A model generated the notes under the pieces. It was given only the letters and a program-made list of their open reading frames with translations, was not told where the DNA came from and made no database searches. From Fidelibacterota bacterium (lineage in GTDB: Bacteria; Fidelibacterota; SORT01), in contig JACZYG010000017.1 in assembly GCA_022571215.1 (NCBI GenBank), positions 1 to 48,509 on the forward strand: DNA of 48,509 nt, in the 5' to 3' direction. Of the stretch, positions 33,351 through 41,703 are shown piece by piece; position 1 is the stretch's first letter; each line of letters starts with the position of its first letter. Made by a program: the position numbers and the translations under genes.

Positions 33351-34475
33351 TTAAGGTTCGTTGGCTGTAGCCGGATCTATTATAATCTCGAAGTTGAAAT
33401 AATCTACTTTTTTCCGATCCATTGTCCGAGCAATAGCCCGTTTTTTCTCCCGTGAATATTTTATGGTTGAATATCTCATAAATTTTTCTCCGAAAGTGTC
33501 CCAATGATACAGGTGATTTATCTCATCTTTTTGAGCCTTGTAACTTCCTCGATACTCCCAATCATTTTTCCAGAACAATATTTGATGCTTATTGAGGATA
33601 GGATCACCAAACTTAATCGTCAAATCTGCTTCGGGCATCTCTCGCAACCGGATGCCCTCCGGATTTAACGCGCCCCGCCATAATTCCTTTCCCTTTTTAT
33701 CATATACCGAATCATTTCCTCCCCGCTCAACGACCAATACCTCTTTATCTTTATCCAATATGGATTTTACTATCAATCCTTCCCCCGGCAAGTACCAAAT
33801 AATGTCGTCTTCAATGTTCTTGAAGAAAATTGCGCCCTCCATGGAACCGATGACAACATGTTTTTCATCCCAGATATATACAAATCCAAAACCGCCGAGA
33901 TGCCCCGGAAATGTTATCAATTCCTTTAATTCGCCGGATGAAGCATCAGTTACCCTCAAACAACTGTAGTCGGTCCCCTCCTTCTCATCTCTGAAGCATG
34001 GAACCGATTCTTTCCCGAATGCCGAACCGCTTAATAGTACGCTCTTCCCATTATTAAGAAATCCGACCATACCTAAATCTATTCTCCACAATTCTTTACC
34101 TTTTGCATCGAACATTATGGTTAACGATTGAAATTGTCGGGGAGAATTAAACGGAGCGGATATTCCGGTTACCGCTATCTTATCGGAATTATTGGATATA
34201 AATATCTCGCTTACATGTAAAACTTTACCGGATGTGACGATATTTTTTTTAAAAATTACCTTTCTATTAGAAGAGACAAAATGGAATATTTTTACATCTG
34301 ATATCCCTTCATTAGACTGTTCCAAAACTGCGAATTTGCTTCCGTCAACAGATATTTCCTCTGCCAATACATCATTTTTAAACAACATTACCCATTGCGG
34401 AGAGGGATTTTGCGCCGGAAGTTCAGCAATTATGCCAAAATAAAATAGAAATATGATAAATCTTTGATTATTCAA
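33351..34475 (-). CDS. Secreted protein of unknown function, propeller-like
   Basis: 374 aa. An N-terminal signal (RFIIFLFYFGIIAELPAQ-N) is followed by repeated strand segments such as ISVDGSKFAVLEQ, ISNNSDKIAVTG, FDAKGKELWRIDLG and YDKKGKELWRGAL, suggestive of a beta-propeller. I do not recognise a named family. The TTG start overlaps the DUF3108 gene stop by eight bases (TTGAATAA). It sits in the lipid A/LPS-type operon, so an envelope role is possible (inference only). Confidence 0.6.
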   Translation of the reverse strand: MNNQRFIIFLFYFGIIAELPAQNPSPQWVMLFKNDVLAEEISVDGSKFAVLEQSNEGISDVKIFHFVSSNRKVIFKKNIVTSGKVLHVSEIFISNNSDKIAVTGISAPFNSPRQFQSLTIMFDAKGKELWRIDLGMVGFLNNGKSVLLSGSAFGKESVPCFRDEKEGTDYSCLRVTDASSGELKELITFPGHLGGFGFVYIWDEKHVVIGSMEGAIFFKNIEDDIIWYLPGEGLIVKSILDKDKEVLVVERGGNDSVYDKKGKELWRGALNPEGIRLREMPEADLTIKFGDPILNKHQILFWKNDWEYRGSYKAQKDEINHLYHWDTFGEKFMRYSTIKYSREKKRAIARTMDRKKVDYFNFEIIIDPATANEP

Positions 34476-35244
34476 CTAATCCTTCCGCCTCTTGCAATTC
34501 AACAATAATAGCGCCGATTATCGCCTTACTTTTCATCAATACCGGAATCTTTCGATGGTCGTCCGTCACCCATGCGGTAATTCTGCCCTCATTTTTAAAT
34601 AACCCGCCACTTTTCAATTCGGGAATTATAACAAGACAATCAAATGTACCTGCCCTTGTCGAAATACGCTCTCTTCTGACAACTCTAATATCAAGCGGAT
34701 ACAGTTTATCGTTATCTAAAACGGTCAGTGTTTCGGTCTTTCCGACCTTTAAATCAAGAGTTCTCATATAGTACATCGCTGAAAGTACATCAAGAGTAAA
34801 CTCGGGAATCTCTACCAGGCGTGTTCCACTTGGACTTTTAGAAACAGCGTTCATGCTGTCCGGATTGAAATCTATAGAATAATCATATGAATAGCTTCCT
34901 TCTCTTAGCGTTTTCCGGAATTTTATTGATTGGAGCGTATTAGTGTCTATATAAGTCACGATTTCATCTCTTACTTTATAAAAGGGATCAAAAAACCGAT
35001 AAGATTTTGCTCTTGAGGTTATCTGATATACCGACCTGCCGTTTATTACCGAAATTCCATCCACAGAGAGTATCGCTTTCCCCGCAGGAATAAATTCATA
35101 TCCTATGCTGAAAGTGAGCTTTTCTCCAACTTGAAAGGAATTATTTTTTCCCTTAATATCGATTTTATCGGATTGACCTTCGCTGGCAGTGAAAATCAGC
35201 AGAGTAAGAATGTTACTCAAAAAGAATATTTTTATATTACTCAA
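34468..35244 (-). CDS. DUF3108-family periplasmic/outer envelope protein
   Basis: About 258 aa. After a short signal peptide (SNIKIFFLSNILTLLIFTASEG) comes FQVGEKLTFSIGYEFIPAGKAILSV, the start of the DUF3108 domain, with RSVYQITSRAKSYRFFDPFYKVRDEIVTYID and the ITAWVTDDHRKIPVLMKSK ending typical of the family. Start chosen at TTG 35244, overlapping the phosphatase stop by eight bases (TTGAGTAA), the same pattern as its downstream neighbour; TTG 35268 is an alternative. Function of DUF3108 is unknown; it often accompanies envelope genes. Confidence 0.78.
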   Translation of the reverse strand: MSNIKIFFLSNILTLLIFTASEGQSDKIDIKGKNNSFQVGEKLTFSIGYEFIPAGKAILSVDGISVINGRSVYQITSRAKSYRFFDPFYKVRDEIVTYIDTNTLQSIKFRKTLREGSYSYDYSIDFNPDSMNAVSKSPSGTRLVEIPEFTLDVLSAMYYMRTLDLKVGKTETLTVLDNDKLYPLDIRVVRRERISTRAGTFDCLVIIPELKSGGLFKNEGRITAWVTDDHRKIPVLMKSKAIIGAIIVELQEAEGLVE

Positions 35245-35722
35245 TTTCAGTATTGCCTGACTCTGCAAATATCAATGGCATTATTCGCGTAATATTAGAT
35301 TCTATCTCCAAAAATACTTTATCATATTCTCCCTCTCCTTCAGTGAAAGGGTCATGGATGTCGCTGCCTATTTCCCCTTTATATCCCGTCAGAGTATGAA
35401 TTTTTTCACTTTGCTCTTTGTAAACGGATTTTAGGTATTCACTCTGTTCCGCTTCCATGGTAAGTATGATATTTGCTTGAAACAGATGGCTTCCGTCTAA
35501 CGGCTGCGAACGATGATCCTGGACATCCAAACCGTGTGCAGCGCATATTTTTATTGTGTTTCCCGCTGCTTTCGCTCCTGATAACCGTATCAATCCGGCA
35601 GAATCTGTTGCGATATTATCGGTTCCTGACTCTCTCAATTTATTATCAAAGATCGCCTTTGCCATTACGCTTCTGACCCTGTTGCCCAGACATACGAATA
35701 ATACATTGAATATTTTATCCAT
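35237..35722 (-). CDS. Low-molecular-weight protein-tyrosine phosphatase-like
   Basis: 161 aa. The P-loop VCLGNRVRSVMAK carries C11-X5-R17; the family's second Cys (CxGNxCRS) is Val here, as in some bacterial members. HDPF near the C-terminus supplies the catalytic Asp. The start at ATG 35722 overlaps the Sua5 stop by eight bases; the frame extends 11 residues further up, but those lie within the upstream gene. Substrates may be tyrosine kinases of polysaccharide export or arsenate. A Sua5-phosphatase pairing, like YwlC-YwlE in Bacillus, is well known. Confidence 0.85.
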   Translation of the reverse strand: MDKIFNVLFVCLGNRVRSVMAKAIFDNKLRESGTDNIATDSAGLIRLSGAKAAGNTIKICAAHGLDVQDHRSQPLDGSHLFQANIILTMEAEQSEYLKSVYKEQSEKIHTLTGYKGEIGSDIHDPFTEGEGEYDKVFLEIESNITRIMPLIFAESGNTEIE

Positions 35723-36341
35723 TGTCACCAATAAGCTCCCTAACGTCTTCTTCACTCACTACACCATGCCTCAAAATCTCTATATTTTCGTTATTTATCT
35801 TAATTACTGTTGAGCCTTCAGATTGCGGTAATTCTCCGCCATCTAAAATCAAGTCGATTTTATTTGAGAATCGGTTAGTCACTTCCGATGCTGAAATGGC
35901 GGGTGGCATGCCGGTTTTATTCACGCTTGTTGTCGTTATCGGTTTACCGTATTTTTCAACCAGCTTTCGACAAAAATCATTATCCGGAATTCGAACTCCC
36001 ACCGTTTCATTGGTATCTGATTTATCAACCGGGTTGCCCAAAACTATTGTAATAGCGCCCGGAAGCAATTTATCAATAGCCTTTTTTTCTAATGAGGAGG
36101 TATCCTTGAAATGTCGGTAAAGCATCTCCTTTCCCGAGAACATCAAGCTGATCGATTTTTCTTCACGCCTTTCTTTCAAATCAAACAATCTTTCAACCGC
36201 TTGAGAGATTTCAGGGTCCACGCCCAACCCGTATATTGTATCGGTCGGATAAGCGATTATGCCTCCTTTTTTTAGAATTTCACAAGCCCTGTTAACAGAT
36301 TCACCTATACCTTTTTCTAATATGTTAAGCATCTCTGTCAT
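35715..36341 (-). CDS. Sua5/YciO/YrdC family, threonylcarbamoyl-AMP synthase
   Basis: 208 aa. N-terminal nucleotide-binding motif GGIIAYPTDTIYGLGVD and K.R...K (FDLKERREEKSISLM), then PGAITIVLGN, VGVRIPDND and TTTSVNKTGMPPAISASEV are family hallmarks. It makes the threonylcarbamoyl-AMP used for t6A37 of tRNAs. At ~200 aa it is the short TsaC/YwlC form without the Sua5 C-terminal domain. ATGA overlap with the acyltransferase/heptosyltransferase gene. Confidence 0.9.
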   Translation of the reverse strand: MTEMLNILEKGIGESVNRACEILKKGGIIAYPTDTIYGLGVDPEISQAVERLFDLKERREEKSISLMFSGKEMLYRHFKDTSSLEKKAIDKLLPGAITIVLGNPVDKSDTNETVGVRIPDNDFCRKLVEKYGKPITTTSVNKTGMPPAISASEVTNRFSNKIDLILDGGELPQSEGSTVIKINNENIEILRHGVVSEEDVRELIGDNG

Positions 36342-38257
36342 CTCTTCAACAAATCCTTTGCTCGACTGGATATTCTTCTTTTAACGCTGTTAAATACTTC
36401 TTTAGCGTCTATATCCAGCATACATTCAAATGTTCCAATCGGGCATTTCATGCCTCCATGTATTGCGCAAGGTCTGCAAGGTAAATCTCGTTCAATTACA
36501 ATATCGTCATTATTGTACGGATAAAAACCGAATTTGGGCGCTGTTGCGCCGAATATTGCCACTACCGGAGTTTCAACCGCCACTGCAAAATGCAAGGGAG
36601 CGCTATCGTTCGTTACAAGCGCCTCACAATTTTTTAAAAGCGCAGCTGATTCAAGAAGTGTCGTATTTCCCGCTAAAATCTCTACCCCCTCTATTGATAT
36701 TTTTTCGAACAGCGATTTGTCCTTTTCACCTCCCAGAACAACGACACCGAATCCGTCTTTCACAAGCATCTTTGCCAATTCTATATACCTGTCTATCGGC
36801 CATCGTTTCGTAGGCCAGATGGAACCGGGCGCTATCGCGATAATGGGTTTATTCTTAAATTTTGCGTCGCTTTTTAATATCATCTCAGATTTCTTCAAGT
36901 CATTAGAGGATGGGTATAAACGGGGATTGACTTTTGATACGGATATGTTGAGCAATTCCACCAATTTCAGATTTCGCTCCACTTCATGCGCTTCATTATC
37001 ATACTTCACGATTTCGGTGAATAGAAAAGACCCTGCGCTTTTATCAAATCCGACCCGGTGCGGAATCCCCGAGAACTTTACCAATGCGGCGCTCCTGACT
37101 GAACGATGGGGAATCAGAGCGATGTCATAAGCTCCGGCTTCTATTTCAGTGATTATATTTAAGAATCCCTTTACCCCGCTTTCACTATTATTTTTATCAT
37201 AGGTCAATACTCTTGAAATATTCGGATTGTTTTCGAGTAGATTCGCCGAATGTGGCGTAACCAAAAAATCTACATCCCATTCCGGATGAGACTTTTTAAT
37301 CGCCTCGGCCATCGGCGTTGCGAGCACCACATCTCCAAGAAATGCTGTTTGAATGACTAAAACGCTTTTTTTCTCAGGCTCATCCGGAGGTCGAGTTTTC
37401 CATCTTTTATGGAACCAGAGCCATTGACCGGGATTTTCTCGAATCTGAGTTTCGAGCCGATAGGCAATCTCCTGAGTTGCCGCTCTGATTTTTTCCTCCG
37501 TTATTTTCCCCTTATAGTCTAACTCAATAGGGCTTATCTCCGCTTCATACTTGCCGTCATCCAACCGTTTTGAATAAACCGTAAATAGGGGAACCTTTGC
37601 TTTCAATGCGAGAAAAGCCGCTCCCCTTGGGGTTGAGGACTTTCTTCCCAAAAAATTTACAAAGATACCGCCCTTTCCTGCATCCTGGTCGGATATTACT
37701 CCAAGATTGCATCCTTCCTTCAATAACCTTAAAAATTTCGTTGGAGGTTCCGATTTGTATATCACCTCTTCAAATCCTGTAAATCGCAGTTTCTCGATGA
37801 ATTTATCTGAGTATGGATTCCTCATATGTTCAGCAATCCCTTTTACCGGAGGCCAACGTTGAGCCATGGCGCTCCCTAAAAGTTCCCAATTACCTATATG
37901 TCCGGCTGCTAATACTGAACCAGATTTTTTCTTAAAAACTTTATCAAGGTGTTCTGAACCTTTGAACGTTATTTCGCTTGATGCTTTTTTCCCGGCGCTG
38001 CTTCCCAACCGGAGAAATTCGACCGTAACAATACCGAAATTTCTGTATGAGTCCCGAAGGATACTCTGACGCTCTTCAGGCGATTTATCGGGGAACGAAT
38101 CCCTTAGGTTTCTTAGCGCGACCCGTCGTCTATATCTCAGTATCCTGTATGTGAGCCACGCGATGAAATTCGAGAATCGTTTAGCGCCCGATTCAGTTAG
38201 ACTATTCGCCACGAAATAGACAAATAGAAGAACCCAATATTCCAATAAATGTTTCAT
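36338..38257 (-). CDS. Fused lipid A acyltransferase - ADP-heptose:LPS heptosyltransferase
   Basis: 639 aa from ATG 38257 (a TTG at 38299 adds 14 residues not expected in LpxL-like proteins). Residues ~1-295 are an LpxL/HtrB acyltransferase: N-terminal membrane helix, RRRVALRNLRDSFPDKS, catalytic HIGNWE (HX4E), DQDAGKGGIFVNFLG, GQWLWFHKRWK. From ~298, a complete GT9 heptosyltransferase follows: VLVIQTAFLGDVVLATPMAEAI, IAIAPGSIWPTKRW, VTNDSAPLHFAVAVETPVVAIFG, and CRPCAIHGGMKCPIGTFECM. One polypeptide would combine late lipid A acylation with inner-core heptose addition at the cytoplasmic membrane. There is no stop or frame break between halves. First gene of the six-gene operon. Confidence 0.9.
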   Translation of the reverse strand: MKHLLEYWVLLFVYFVANSLTESGAKRFSNFIAWLTYRILRYRRRVALRNLRDSFPDKSPEERQSILRDSYRNFGIVTVEFLRLGSSAGKKASSEITFKGSEHLDKVFKKKSGSVLAAGHIGNWELLGSAMAQRWPPVKGIAEHMRNPYSDKFIEKLRFTGFEEVIYKSEPPTKFLRLLKEGCNLGVISDQDAGKGGIFVNFLGRKSSTPRGAAFLALKAKVPLFTVYSKRLDDGKYEAEISPIELDYKGKITEEKIRAATQEIAYRLETQIRENPGQWLWFHKRWKTRPPDEPEKKSVLVIQTAFLGDVVLATPMAEAIKKSHPEWDVDFLVTPHSANLLENNPNISRVLTYDKNNSESGVKGFLNIITEIEAGAYDIALIPHRSVRSAALVKFSGIPHRVGFDKSAGSFLFTEIVKYDNEAHEVERNLKLVELLNISVSKVNPRLYPSSNDLKKSEMILKSDAKFKNKPIIAIAPGSIWPTKRWPIDRYIELAKMLVKDGFGVVVLGGEKDKSLFEKISIEGVEILAGNTTLLESAALLKNCEALVTNDSAPLHFAVAVETPVVAIFGATAPKFGFYPYNNDDIVIERDLPCRPCAIHGGMKCPIGTFECMLDIDAKEVFNSVKRRISSRAKDLLKR

Positions 38258-38358
38258 GATTCGAGAGGAAATGTTATCAGAACGACCCTCTAATAGCAAG
38301 CGAATTAGGGGTAACGGTAAATTATTATATAATGGTCGAGAATTGCAAACTACTTATA

Positions 38359-38697
38359 TCAAATATGATCGAGAATTTGGAAAAGTATCTCTTCGGCTTT
38401 ATCCTTATTCTTTTCCGGAACATAAATAACGGAGTTACCGCTTATCGTGCTCGCTCCGGCTGTAAGATATGCCGTACTTAACGGATCAGATTTTATGTAG
38501 TTTGGAATTTCTTCCTTATCAAGGATCTCCGTCACCATTTCAGCATAAACCTTCCCAGGTACTCCCCTGAGAGGCACCCAATCAAATTCGTCTTCCTCTT
38601 CTTTTATATGAAGCGATTCAACAAGCTCTACATTACAATCGGGACATTCAATCGTATCCTCAACATATTCCGCTTCACATGATGGGCAGAAGGACAT
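38359..38697 (-). CDS. Zinc-ribbon / DUF2007-like small protein
   Basis: 112 aa. The N-terminus has a two-CxxC zinc ribbon (MSFCPSCEAEYVEDTIECPDCNVELVE). The C-terminal part (VYAEMVTEILDKEEIPNYIKSD..SVIYVPEKNKDKAEEIL) resembles the DUF2007 putative signal-transducing domain, which is usually paired with such a ribbon. Function unknown. Single gene, about 60 bases upstream of the acyltransferase leader. Confidence 0.7.
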   Translation of the reverse strand: MSFCPSCEAEYVEDTIECPDCNVELVESLHIKEEEDEFDWVPLRGVPGKVYAEMVTEILDKEEIPNYIKSDPLSTAYLTAGASTISGNSVIYVPEKNKDKAEEILFQILDHI

Positions 38698-38818
38698 TCG
38701 TTTCTCACATTTTAAACATTTTTACTTTACACATTATTGAACGGTACGTTTTATTCAAGGAAATGGCTACTATTATTATTTAAGAGCTGATACAGAGAAG
38801 ACTTTTCATGTATGACTA

Positions 38819-39298
38819 CTAATCTTTTGGGATCGACTCTCTTCTATCAGCAATATTTCTCCTGTCAATAACGATCCCCTTCTCCCTGCTAAATAGCGGG
38901 CTTTTAATTTTTCTTCTATTGCTACCGAGATCTCTTCGATTTTCAGTGGTCATTTTCTCATATTCATGGATATCAAGAACAGGATCCATATTGGCTTTAG
39001 CGCTGTTTTTATCCGCTACTTGTTCACTGATCTCATTTTTTGCGGCACGGGATATTTCGTCAAAAAGTTCATTTTTATTTTTAATAATTACAAGTCTTCC
39101 GCCGATTTCCTTGCCGTCAACATGTTCGATAGCACTTGCAGCCTCACTGATGTCAGGCATCTCTATTTGAGCGACATACTCATCCGTTAAATTTTCTTTT
39201 GTAATTGATAAGGTTGAAACGGTACCGAAAGCCTCGAATATAGACTGAATTAATCCTGGCGTGACTTCTGAAGATAGATTACCTACTATTAATTTCAA
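38819..39298 (-). CDS. RNA-recognition-motif (RRM) protein
   Basis: 159 aa. Residues 1-75 form an RRM: RNP2 KLIVGNLSS at the start, SIFEAFGTVSTLSI, RNP1-like DEYVAQIEM (aromatic residue sparse) and AIEHVDGKEIGGRLVIIK. The rest is hydrophilic with repeated ENRRDLGSNRRK and DRRNIADRRES. Stand-alone bacterial RRM proteins are thought to bind RNA, often induced by cold or stress. RNP1 lacks the typical two Phe residues, so affinity may be reduced. Confidence 0.75.
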   Translation of the reverse strand: MKLIVGNLSSEVTPGLIQSIFEAFGTVSTLSITKENLTDEYVAQIEMPDISEAASAIEHVDGKEIGGRLVIIKNKNELFDEISRAAKNEISEQVADKNSAKANMDPVLDIHEYEKMTTENRRDLGSNRRKIKSPLFSREKGIVIDRRNIADRRESIPKD

Positions 39299-39539
39299 TT
39301 CTTTTCCCTTTCTACATGGTAAAGGGTTGCACTAATGTTCACCTAATGCAGATTAAAATTTTGCTACTTGTGTATATTTTAATTTTATGAATGATAATTG
39401 TCAAGTTTAATCAATAATTATTTTCCGTTTTGTAACTAACGTCATAATTCAATAAAATTAATTACAACCGCCATTTTGAGTGGAAATAAACATTCTCTTC
39501 CCTAACTTTATTCAAATTTTATTTAAAAAAGGATAGATA

Positions 39540-40493
39540 ATGATATTCAAACAAATCAGTGCTATCGCCATGATATTTTATTGCTTGTTCTCAGTCAATA
39601 ACGTGACTGCTGAAGAACCGGGCGAATTTTCGGGTAAAACTTATTTCGAGTATTTTAGACCAGATAATTCCTTTAAAGAAGTTGAAAAATTCCGGTTTAC
39701 GAGATATTATTTTACGTATGATAAAAACATTTCGGATAATCTCGCCATACGGTACCGGCTTGATGCCGATAGAAAAACGGATGATAAGATGCGACCATTT
39801 CTGAAGCATGCTTACATCTCTTGGGCAAATTTGATTACCGACGCCAAAATATATATAGGCATGCAGCAAACCCCGAACTGGTCTTCATATTCTGAGAAAT
39901 ATTGGGGACACCGAAACGTAGAAAAATCAATTCAGGATCTTCACAAGTTGGGTTCATCCGCCGATCTTGGTATAGGGTTGGTGGGGAAATTTTCCGATAG
40001 ACTCGGATATCACTTGTTATTAGCGAATGGAACGGGTTTCTCTAAACCGGAAAATGATAATTATAAGAAGACATCCGCTCTTCTTTGGTTTAGCCCCGGC
40101 AACAATCTTATTGGAACCGTTTATGCCGATTTCGAGCCGAAAAGCCCTGATTATTCTAATTCCACCATTTCATTTTTCGGAGGTATTGATACGGATCTTA
40201 TAATGGGTGGGGCAGAATATTTTATTCGTAACAACGGCAATCCGGCTGAAGGAAATGTTACCGGATTATCGTTATTTGCAACATTAAAAAATTCAAACGG
40301 AAATATCTTTGTTAGATATGATATATCCGATCTAAGCGATATTGTTGCTGATAATAATCTTAAATACATTATTCTCGGATATGAATATGTCGTAGACGAA
40401 AGTCTTAAAATTATACCCAACGTGCGTAATAAGAAAACAGGAAACGCCGATTCTAAAAGTGAAATACATATCAACTTCGAATTCAAGTTTTAA
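39540..40493 (+). CDS. Outer-membrane beta-barrel, porin-like
   Basis: 317 aa. A signal peptide (FKQISAIAMIFYCLFSVNNVTA-E) precedes alternating amphipathic strands such as LAIRYRLDADRK, LITDAKIYIGMQQTPN and SADLGIGLVGKF, ending INFEFKF with terminal Phe. No ligand-specific motif is visible; the layout resembles phosphate-selective-like porins. AAGGATAG precedes ATG. Single gene ended by the GC-rich terminator at 40514. Confidence 0.72.
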   Translation: MIFKQISAIAMIFYCLFSVNNVTAEEPGEFSGKTYFEYFRPDNSFKEVEKFRFTRYYFTYDKNISDNLAIRYRLDADRKTDDKMRPFLKHAYISWANLITDAKIYIGMQQTPNWSSYSEKYWGHRNVEKSIQDLHKLGSSADLGIGLVGKFSDRLGYHLLLANGTGFSKPENDNYKKTSALLWFSPGNNLIGTVYADFEPKSPDYSNSTISFFGGIDTDLIMGGAEYFIRNNGNPAEGNVTGLSLFATLKNSNGNIFVRYDISDLSDIVADNNLKYIILGYEYVVDESLKIIPNVRNKKTGNADSKSEIHINFEFKF

Positions 40494-40513
40494 TCAGAAT
40501 TTAATAAATAATC

Positions 40514-40539
40514 GAAGCCCGCGCGAAAGCGCGGGCTTC
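40514..40539 (+). terminator. Intrinsic terminator after the barrel gene
   Basis: GAAGCCCGCGC-GAAA-GCGCGGGCTTC: a perfect 11-base stem with a GNRA tetraloop, 20 bases after the stop. CGCGTTTT follows. It can also work for the convergent kinase operon on the other strand. Confidence 0.9.
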
Positions 40540-40646
40540 CGCGTTTTAATTGATTTTTAGTTTTTCCAGCGAATACACATACGTTTCAGATTCTCAATTG
40601 ACAATGCAAGAGTAGCTGATACTCCGACAAACAATATTTTGTTAGG

Positions 40647-41684
40647 CTAATATCTGAATATATTTTTTAATAGGTTGGAGACATCCTTCACAGAAAAAGG
40701 TTTCGCCAAAAATCCGGCCGATCGTTCTAATATTTCTTTACTCAATTCATCAACGGCATATCCTGATATAAATACGAATGGCGTATCCAAATTTTTCTTA
40801 TATGTTTTTTCGAATATGCTAATGCCGCTACCTTTGGGTAATTGTAGATCGCATATTATTAAACCATAGCTATTTTTGTTAAGATACGCCGAACCATCCT
40901 TTATACTGTTAGCGGTATCCACTTCAAAGCCTTCTTTTTTTATTATTCTTGAAAGCAGGCGTAAAATAGTTTTATCATCGTCGATAATTAATATTTTACG
41001 GTCCCTGGCTGGATTATCGATTTTTTTATATAGATCAAGGATTTTACTACTTCCTACATAAGTTTTGGTATTTATACTATCCAAGTTTTCTAACCTGCTT
41101 ACCAACTCGGACATCCTCGCAACCTGCTCAGAAATCCGTAAGGATAGATCGGTAATGTCAATCTCCTCCGCATCGGGTAATATCTCGGATATTATCATCA
41201 GTGCTTGTAACGGTTGATTAAATTCATGCGCTACTGCGCCGGCTAATTGCTGTATCGTTTCCAATTTTTCCCTTTCCCCTCTTAATTTGACTTCGTTCAA
41301 TTTTTTTTCCATATAGAATTTGTATTGTCCGATTTCTATTGCGGAGTTTAGTTCGTTCGTTCTGATAGGTTTTAATACATATCCATAAGGCCCTGTGATT
41401 TTTGCTCTTTGAATTGTCTGTTCATCGGCATACGCAGTAACGTATATTATCGGCACATCCCTTTCTTTATGTATTATCTCGGCAGTTTCTATCCCGTCTA
41501 CAGGACCGTTGAGTCTTATATCCATCAGAATAAGGTCAGGAGTCAAATTACGGTCTAAAGCAACAGCTTCATCGCTGCTTGAAGCTATCCCGCAAACTCC
41601 ATATCCCATATTTTGGAGCATCATTTTAATATCTTCTGCGATTATACGCTCGTCTTCAACAATTAGTATATCAATGTTTTTCAT
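40647..41684 (-). CDS. REC - DHp-like - REC signalling protein without ATPase
   Basis: 345 aa. Receiver 1 (residues 1-120: ILIVEDERIIAED, phospho-site D55 in LILMDIRLNG, Lys in VLKPIR). A DHp-like helical pair follows, with H153 in GAVAHEFNQPLQALMIISEIL and the tail NTKTYVGSSKILDLYK. Receiver 2 (~228-345: ILIIDDDKTI, phospho-site D279, LAKPFS). There is no HATPase domain, so phosphate must come from another kinase, most likely the 1140-aa kinase whose gene ends 19 bases upstream. This resembles a phosphorelay hub and lacks a DNA-binding output domain. Confidence 0.85.
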   Translation of the reverse strand: MKNIDILIVEDERIIAEDIKMMLQNMGYGVCGIASSSDEAVALDRNLTPDLILMDIRLNGPVDGIETAEIIHKERDVPIIYVTAYADEQTIQRAKITGPYGYVLKPIRTNELNSAIEIGQYKFYMEKKLNEVKLRGEREKLETIQQLAGAVAHEFNQPLQALMIISEILPDAEEIDITDLSLRISEQVARMSELVSRLENLDSINTKTYVGSSKILDLYKKIDNPARDRKILIIDDDKTILRLLSRIIKKEGFEVDTANSIKDGSAYLNKNSYGLIICDLQLPKGSGISIFEKTYKKNLDTPFVFISGYAVDELSKEILERSAGFLAKPFSVKDVSNLLKNIFRY

Positions 41685-41703
41685 TTATTTCCGAACTTTC
41701 GAT

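Noticed and set aside
33346-33504. Longer N-terminus of the HAD-like protein
   Set aside because: It overlaps the end of the upstream gene by about 150 bases and the HAD fold begins right at the ATG 33345.
36534-37130. 198-aa plus-strand ORF
   Set aside because: Entirely antisense to the heptosyltransferase half with no domain; the minus-strand motifs are unambiguous.
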